A stretch of DNA of 11,387 nucleotides from JACQZU01 sp041908165 (lineage in GTDB: Bacteria; Acidobacteriota; Holophagae; Holophagales; Holophagaceae), in the NCBI GenBank assembly GCA_041908165.1, contig JAYRFV010000141.1, forward strand, positions 1 to 11,387. Reading direction: 5' to 3'. A program made the position numbers and the translations under genes. This document shows positions 7,921 through 11,387 of this stretch, in pieces (the stretch's first letter is position 1; every line of letters begins with the position of its first letter). The notes below the pieces were generated by a model. The model saw only the letters and a program-made list of their open reading frames with translations, was not told the DNA's origin and did not search any database.

Positions 7921-8711
7921 GGCAGCCACCGCGCGAAGATCCGCCGGGCATTGGCATGGGCCAGGCCGGCCACGTGGGCCAGGGGTTCGCCGCGCAGCCG
8001 CGCTGCGGCCGAGGCGACCCCGGCGAGCTGGGCCGGTTCGTTCGGAGCCTCCGGGGGCCAGGACCCGAGGTGCCGCGGCGGCAGGTCCGGGGCGTCGCTT
8101 TCGAAGAGGAGCCGGTCCGGCCACACCTTCGGCAGGACCTTGGCAGCCCTCCGGTTCTCCGGATCGGCGATGGGGCACCCGAAGGACAGGCTGAAGCCGA
8201 GGCGCTGCATCTCCTGGGCGGTTTCAGCCGACCCGCCGAAGGCATGCAGCAGCGCCCCCGAGGCCGGCAGCCCCTCTTCGCGAACCAGCCTGCCGAGGCT
8301 CTCCCAGGCCTTCCGGCAGTGCAGGGCCAGCGGCACCTCCAGGGCGCGCGCCAGCCGCAGCTGGTGGCGCAGCGCCGCCTCCTGCACGGTCCGGTCGCCG
8401 CCTTCGCGGGCGAAGTCCAGGCCGCACTCGCCCAGCCCGGCGCCGGACGCCCGCAGCAGTTCCTCCAGGCGCACCTCCCAGCCCGGCCGGGCCTCGGCGG
8501 CATGCCAGGGGTGCAGGCCGAGCATGGGGACCAGGCGGGCCCGGGTCCGGCACAGGTCAACCACGCGGTCCCAGTCGCCTTCCGCCGTTCCGCAGACCAC
8601 CACCGATTCGACGCCCGCCCGCTCCGCCCTGGCCAGGACCCCGTCCAGGTTGCCCGCCAGGCGGGGATCCTGCAGGTGGCTGTGGGCATCGATGAAAGGC
8701 ATCGGCTCCAT
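7917..8711 (-). CDS. TatD-family metal-dependent deoxyribonuclease
   Basis: A 264-residue amidohydrolase-fold TatD family protein; characterised members are Mg-dependent 3'-5' DNA/RNA exonucleases. All metal ligands are visible: IDAHSHL (His10, His12), GECGLD (Glu95), LALHCRKAW (His131), LLHAFGGS (His156) and ESDAPDL (Asp206). The SDAPDLPP form with a following NEP motif resembles the YjjV branch more than TatD itself, so I give no symbol. The start is ATG 8711-8709 with AGGTG a few bases upstream; a second ATG three codons later, after GGAG, is possible. It is the first gene of a two-gene unit, overlapping tcdA by 4 bp, and is divergent from comEA across the AT-rich spacer, where its own promoter must lie. 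Possible roles are DNA repair or processing. Confidence 0.9.
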   Translation of the reverse strand: MEPMPFIDAHSHLQDPRLAGNLDGVLARAERAGVESVVVCGTAEGDWDRVVDLCRTRARLVPMLGLHPWHAAEARPGWEVRLEELLRASGAGLGECGLDFAREGGDRTVQEAALRHQLRLARALEVPLALHCRKAWESLGRLVREEGLPASGALLHAFGGSAETAQEMQRLGFSLSFGCPIADPENRRAAKVLPKVWPDRLLFESDAPDLPPRHLGSWPPEAPNEPAQLAGVASAAARLRGEPLAHVAGLAHANARRIFARWLP

Positions 8712-8769
8712 CCCAGCACCTGCCCACCCAGGAATGAAAGCGGATTGATTTTGAACTAGTAATAAATTT

Positions 8770-8810
8770 TTTAATTGTTAAAAATTCACTACTAAATTTA
8801 ATTGTTAAAA
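8770..8810. repeat. 14-bp direct repeat inside the AT island
   Basis: TTTAATTGTTAAAA occurs at 8770-8783 and again at 8797-8810, start-to-start distance 27 bp. A related TTTAATTTATAA lies at 8861-8872. Exact 14-mers are less expected by chance, but base composition this skewed raises the odds. Possible paired protein-binding sites. Confidence 0.6.
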
Positions 8811-8838
8811 TATTATAGTTTATAAATTTTTTTAAAAT

Positions 8839-8860
8839 TTTGTAATTAAATTATTACAAA
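8839..8860. promoter_or_regulatory. Palindromic candidate activator site upstream of the sigma-54 promoter
   Basis: TTTGTAAT (8839-8846) and ATTACAAA (8853-8860) form a perfect 8-bp inverted repeat with a 6-bp spacer. Its centre is about 86 bp before the predicted transcription start near 8936, a usual distance for a dimeric sigma-54 enhancer-binding protein. The role is inferred; palindromes arise by chance in DNA this AT-rich. Confidence 0.4.
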
Positions 8861-8909
8861 TTTAATTTATAATATTTTTTTAAATACAATAATAACAATA
8901 TTAAAACTC

Positions 8910-8925
8910 TGGCACTGGGTTGGCA
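8910..8925 (+). promoter_or_regulatory. Sigma-54 (RpoN) promoter of the comEA operon
   Basis: TGGCACTGGGTTGGCA matches the -24/-12 consensus TGGCAC-N5-TTGCA with one mismatch. The invariant GG (8911-8912) and GC (8923-8924) have the required 10-bp spacing. The predicted start near 8936 gives a short leader of about 20 bases to the comEA ATG. Transcription would need an ATP-dependent enhancer-binding protein. Confidence 0.75.
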
Positions 8926-8956
8926 ATTCGATGGGTGCCCTTGAAAGGAGGCGCCC

Positions 8957-9286
8957 ATGAAACCCACCCTTCATCTCCTCGGACTGGCCCTGACGCTGGC
9001 CCTGCCCCTCGCCGCCGCTGCGGGGACCGGCAAGCCCAAGGCTCCGACCCGTCCGATCAACCTCAACACCGCCACCGCCACCGAGCTGACCCAGCTGCCC
9101 AAGGTCGGCGCCAAGGCCGCCGAGCGGATCATCGCCTACCGCAAGCAGCACGGCGGCTTCCAGCGCCCCGAGGACCTCCTCGCGGTGAAGGGGATCGGCG
9201 AGAAGTCCTTCCTCAAGCTGAAGCCCTACCTCACCGTCGGAACCCCCGCTGCGCCCAGGCCCGCCGCCCGGCCGGCCGGGAAGTGA
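8957..9286 (+). CDS. comEA: ComEA-like secreted helix-hairpin-helix DNA-binding protein
   Basis: A 109-residue protein with a Sec signal peptide (residues 1-22, ending AAAAG) and one ComEA helix-hairpin-helix region: INLNTATATELTQLPKVG (34-51), then AAERIIAYRKQHGGF (54-68) and LLAVKGIGEKS (79-89). In transformable bacteria ComEA binds incoming double-stranded DNA in the periplasm and helps pull it through the outer membrane. The short single-domain form is typical of Gram-negatives. The ATG follows AAGGAGG (8945-8951) by five bases, a very strong ribosome site. First gene of the operon, with a sigma-54 promoter just upstream and the pseudopilin gene 7 bases downstream. The low-complexity Pro/Ala tail (95-109) has no known function. 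Confidence 0.92.
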   Translation: MKPTLHLLGLALTLALPLAAAAGTGKPKAPTRPINLNTATATELTQLPKVGAKAAERIIAYRKQHGGFQRPEDLLAVKGIGEKSFLKLKPYLTVGTPAAPRPAARPAGK

Positions 9287-9293
9287 GGTAGAC

Positions 9294-9839
9294 ATGGGCG
9301 CCTGCGCGACGCTTCGCACCCCCGACCCGGGCGTCCCGGCGCGCAGGCGCCCGGCCGGCCAGGGCTTCACCCTCCTCGAGACCGTCGTCACCCTCGGCAT
9401 CGCCGGGGTGCTGACCCTTGCCGGCCTGGCCACCGTCGACCTCAGGGGAGGGGTCGACCTGGCGATGGCCCAGCAGGAACTCCGCGGCTGCCTGGACCAG
9501 GCCTTCGTCCTGGCTCGCGCCTCCGGACGCAACGTGACCCTCGTCCCGGCCGGCGAAGGCGGAGGCCCGGGGGTCATCCCCGTCCTCCTGCCGCGCCAGG
9601 TGAAGTGGGGGAAACCCGCCGCCATCCCGCTGCCCCCCGGGATGGACGCCCCCAAGGGTGCGGACCGGACCGGTGAGGCCCATCGCCGGATCACCGTCAC
9701 CCCCCGGCGCACGGTGACCGCCTCCGCCTGGTTCCTGAACAACGGAACCGATGCCCTCTGCTTCCGCCTGAACGGCCACGGCCGCCTCCAGGTGCTCCGC
9801 TTCCGCGCCGCCCAGCACCGCTGGGAAAGGATGGGCTGA
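9294..9839 (+). CDS. Type IV pilin-like / GspH-type pseudopilin
   Basis: A 181-residue protein with a class III prepilin leader: 24 residues with several Arg, ending GQG, then FTLLETVVTLGIAGVLTLAG. Prepilin peptidase should cut between Gly24 and Phe25, leaving N-terminal Phe and the conserved Glu at mature position 5 (Glu29). The hydrophobic helix at 25-48 is followed by a C-terminal domain of GspH/FimT type (LAMAQQELRGCLDQAFVLARASGRNVTLVP at about 56-85). Such minor pseudopilins prime type IV pili, type II secretion or the competence pilus. GAGG (9285-9288) precedes the ATG, and the stop overlaps the radC ATG as TGATG. Placement right after comEA favours a role in the DNA-uptake pilus. Confidence 0.88.
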   Translation: MGACATLRTPDPGVPARRRPAGQGFTLLETVVTLGIAGVLTLAGLATVDLRGGVDLAMAQQELRGCLDQAFVLARASGRNVTLVPAGEGGGPGVIPVLLPRQVKWGKPAAIPLPPGMDAPKGADRTGEAHRRITVTPRRTVTASAWFLNNGTDALCFRLNGHGRLQVLRFRAAQHRWERMG

Positions 9840-10519
9840 TGCGCATCGCCGACCTCTCCCCCGACCAGCGCCCCCGTGAACGCCTGCTGGCGGGCCAGGG
9901 TGAAGGCCTGAGCGAGGCCGACCTGCTGGCCCTGCTCTGGGGTTCCGGATGCCGGGGCCAGTCCTCCCTGGACCTGGCGCAGTCGCTGCTGGCCGCGTCC
10001 GGCGGGCTCCGCGGCCTGCTCGCCCTGGGCCTCCAGGACTGGATCGACCAGCCCGGGCTGGGCCCCGCCAAGGCCTGCCAGCTGTGGGCCGCCCTGGAGC
10101 TCTCCCGGCGCGCCCAGCGCGGCGGCAGCCGTCCCCGCATCACCTCCCCGCGGGCCGCGGGAGACCACCTTCTCCCGCGCTGCCAGGGCTGGACCGAGGA
10201 GCGCTTCGGCCTGCTCGCCCTGAACGCCAAGGGCGAACTCCTGGCGGAGCGGATCCTCAGCCAGGGGACCAGCACCGGCACCCTGATCAGCCCGCGCGAG
10301 TTCTTCCGCGAGGCCCTCCGCTACGGCGCCACCAGCGCCCTGGCCTTCCACAACCACCCCAGCGGCGACCCGACCCCGAGCCGCGAAGACACCCTGCTCA
10401 CCCGCCGCCTGCGCGCCGCCGGCGACAGCCTCGGCGTACCCCTGGCCGACCACCTCATCCTCGGCGCCGACCGCTACCACAGCTTCCGCGCCGCCGAAGG
10501 CTGGGACAGCCAACCCTGA
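9839..10519 (+). CDS. radC: RadC family JAMM-domain protein
   Basis: A 226-residue RadC (YicR/UPF0758) protein. The N-terminal helical/HhH-like part (7-92) has RPRERLLAGQGEGLSEADLLALLW and the GLGPAKACQLWAALELSRR hairpin. The C-terminal MPN/JAMM domain (about 100-222) has the metal motif HNHPSGDPTPSRED with His171, His173 and Asp184, and LADHLILG before the C-terminus. The biochemical role of RadC is unsettled; the old DNA-repair assignment was traced to another gene, but radC belongs to competence regulons in Streptococcus pneumoniae and Haemophilus influenzae. Its one-base stop/start overlap with a pseudopilin gene downstream of comEA fits that link. The ATG start gives the normal family length. 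Confidence 0.93.
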   Translation: MRIADLSPDQRPRERLLAGQGEGLSEADLLALLWGSGCRGQSSLDLAQSLLAASGGLRGLLALGLQDWIDQPGLGPAKACQLWAALELSRRAQRGGSRPRITSPRAAGDHLLPRCQGWTEERFGLLALNAKGELLAERILSQGTSTGTLISPREFFREALRYGATSALAFHNHPSGDPTPSREDTLLTRRLRAAGDSLGVPLADHLILGADRYHSFRAAEGWDSQP

Positions 10520-10535
10520 ACCCCAAGGAGCCCCC

Positions 10536-10910
10536 ATGTTCCGCGACCCCTCCCAGCTGCAGGTCCACCAGCTCGCCGACGCGCTTGCCCTGACCCTGGT
10601 CCGCGCCCTCTCCGCCAGCCCCCTGTCGCCGATCGGCTGCACCCTCTCCTCCGCCGCGATCCGCCCCGCCCTGCGCATCCAGGAGGCCTGCCGGCGGCCC
10701 GGCCGCAGCGGCTTCACCGAAGGGCTGGCGAAGGCGGCGGAAGCCGCCCAGGAGCTGCACTACCTGTGCGGCCTGGCCGCCCGGTCCGGGCTGGTGCCCG
10801 CAGGTCCCGAGGACCAGGCCCTGCACCTGGTCAAGGCGCTGATGCGGCTGCGCAAGGTCCAGCGGGAACGGGAGGTGGGGATGCCTGCCGCCGAAACGCT
10901 GCCCGCCTGA
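10536..10910 (+). CDS. Small four-helix-bundle family protein (S23/Avd-like), divergent
   Basis: A 124-residue, mostly helical protein. Its layout matches the four-helix-bundle family named after proteins encoded in 23S rRNA intervening sequences: an early aromatic and FRDPSQLQVHQLADALALTLVRAL helix (2-25), a short turn, PIGCTLSSAAIRPALRIQEACRR (32-54), FTEGLAKAAEAAQELHYLCGLA (60-81), and a last helix (about 90-112). The usual NIAEG turn is replaced by RIQEA, so the assignment is by pattern and weaker than for its neighbours. AAGGAG (10525-10530) precedes the ATG by five bases, and it lies 16 bp behind radC, so it is co-transcribed. Known relatives include Avd, which binds RNA and reverse transcriptase in retroelements, but no such partner is seen. 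Function unknown. Confidence 0.7.
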   Translation: MFRDPSQLQVHQLADALALTLVRALSASPLSPIGCTLSSAAIRPALRIQEACRRPGRSGFTEGLAKAAEAAQELHYLCGLAARSGLVPAGPEDQALHLVKALMRLRKVQREREVGMPAAETLPA

Positions 10911-10917
10911 CCGTGGC

Positions 10918-10931
10918 CGCCGGGACCGGCG
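10918..10931 (+). terminator. GC hairpin after the comEA-radC operon, no U-tract
   Basis: CGCCG-GGAC-CGGCG lies 8 bases past the last stop codon. It may mark the 3' end of the transcript, but no T-run follows, so an intrinsic terminator is not proven. The hairpin-rich repeat array begins 6 bases later. Confidence 0.3.
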
Positions 10932-10936
10932 ACCGG

Positions 10937-11387
10937 CGCGCCATCCTGATCCGCCCAAAGGGCCCTGCGTTGCAGGGGTGACTGAAGCCGCGGGCTGGCT
11001 GCGCACGGGAATCCGCTTCGCGGACCGGCCCCGAACGCTGCGCGTCCAGGACCTTTCCCTGGCTGCGCGCCATCCCGATCCGCCCAAAGGGCCCTGCGCT
11101 GCAGGGGTGACTGCAGCCGCGGGCTGGCTGCGCACGGGAATCCGCTTCGCGGACCGGTCCTGAACGCTGCGCGTCCAGGACCTTTCCCTACCTGCGCGCC
11201 ATCCCGATCCGCCCAAAGGGCCCTGCGTTGCAGGGGTGACTGCAGCCGCGGGCTGGCTGCGCACGGGAATCCGCTTTGCGGACCGGTCCTGAACGCTGCG
11301 CGTCCAGGACCTTTCCCTACCTGCGCGCCATCCCGATCCGCCAAAATGGCCCTGCGTTGCAGGGGTGACTGCAGCCGCGGGCTGGCT
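10937..11387. repeat. 129-bp tandem repeat array (3.5 copies, continues past window)
   Basis: Copies start at 10937, 11066, 11195 and 11324, each beginning CGCGCCATCC; the last is cut by the window after 64 bases. By eye copies 2 and 3 differ at 2 of 129 positions, and copy 1 differs from copy 2 at 7. In copy 2 four hairpins can form: CCCTGC/GCAGGG (11092-11106), GCAGCC/GGCTGC (11113-11131), TCCGC/GCGGA (11141-11153), and a long one with GGTCCTG/CAGGACC outside ACGC/GCGT, one mismatch and a 3-base loop (11156-11182). The period is a multiple of three, so open frames run through it on several strands, but none has a ribosome site or a protein-like sequence. I see no gene from 10911 to the end. 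Confidence 0.95.

Larger units (their letters stand above)
8742..8909. other. Extremely AT-rich island in the tatD/comEA divergent promoter region
   Basis: I count 10 G or C in the 140 bases at 8761-8900, about 7% GC, inside otherwise strongly GC-rich sequence. Both edges are abrupt. It has long A and T runs such as ATTTTTTTAAA (8826-8836) and ATATTTTTTTAAA (8872-8884), the kind that bend DNA and melt easily. It has no open reading frame of note and no DnaA boxes that I can recognise. It ends one base before a sigma-54 promoter, so it most likely holds the upstream activator and bending-protein sites, and possibly the tatD promoter. Confidence 0.9.

Noticed and set aside
8742..8909. Replication origin or plasmid origin
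   Set aside because: Very AT-rich, but I find no DnaA boxes or iterons and no replication gene beside it; the sigma-54 promoter gives a better explanation.
8867..10717. A 616-codon minus-strand frame from the AT island through radC
   Set aside because: Opposes four supported genes with good ribosome sites. Its start lies within the last gene and its end in the AT island.
10536..10910. Avd protein of a diversity-generating retroelement
   Set aside because: No reverse transcriptase, template/variable repeat pair or target gene is seen in the window; the fold resemblance alone is not enough.
10455..11344. Minus-strand frames giving a protein with 43-residue repeats
   Set aside because: They exist because the DNA repeat is 129 bp, a multiple of three. 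More than one frame stays open, the residues are mostly Arg/Gly/Pro/Ala, and one frame overlaps real genes. DNA or RNA level structure explains the conservation better.
10937..11387. CRISPR array
   Set aside because: Copies are contiguous 129-bp units with no unique spacers between short repeats.

Overview
The window is GC-rich bacterial chromosome with ordinary housekeeping genes, one very AT-rich promoter region and a tandem-repeat array at the right edge. The gene types (exported TldD, fused periplasmic methionine sulfoxide reductase, ComEA/pseudopilin/RadC operon, SAH riboswitch before ahcY) suit a free-living Gram-negative. I lean towards Acidobacteriota (Holophagae/Geothrix-like), but this is a guess from protein style, not a demonstrated placement.

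Left part (1-1459): the 5' 400 codons of ahcY on the minus strand, running off the window edge, preceded by a clear S-adenosylhomocysteine (SAH) riboswitch. The 3' strand of the aptamer can also pair with the ahcY Shine-Dalgarno, so a translational ON switch can be read from the sequence.

Middle (1460-8711): a plus-strand secreted protein that fuses a PAP2/class A acid phosphatase domain to an alpha/beta-hydrolase domain. It converges on a minus-strand block: tldD then pmbA (TldD/TldE protease pair; only TldD has a Tat signal), an N-terminally anchored MsrB-MsrA fusion, and tatD-family nuclease overlapping tcdA (tRNA t6A-to-ct6A dehydratase) by ATGA.

Right part (8712-10910): between divergent tatD and comEA lies about 170 bp that is almost pure A/T (10 G/C in 140 bp at 8761-8900). 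It contains a 14-bp direct repeat and a perfect 8-bp inverted repeat, and it ends at a good sigma-54 promoter, TGGCAC-N5-TGGCA. This promoter should drive a tightly packed plus-strand operon: comEA-like secreted DNA-binding protein, GspH-like pseudopilin, RadC, and a small four-helix-bundle protein. The content points to DNA uptake/transformation under control of a sigma-54 activator.

Right edge (10911-11387): no gene; three full copies and one partial copy of a 129-bp tandem repeat. Each consensus copy can fold into four small hairpins, and the only two differences between copies 2 and 3 fall in hairpin loops. The array continues past the window.

The best candidates for something undescribed are the sigma-54/AT-island competence operon, the structured 129-bp repeat, and the phosphatase-hydrolase fusion.
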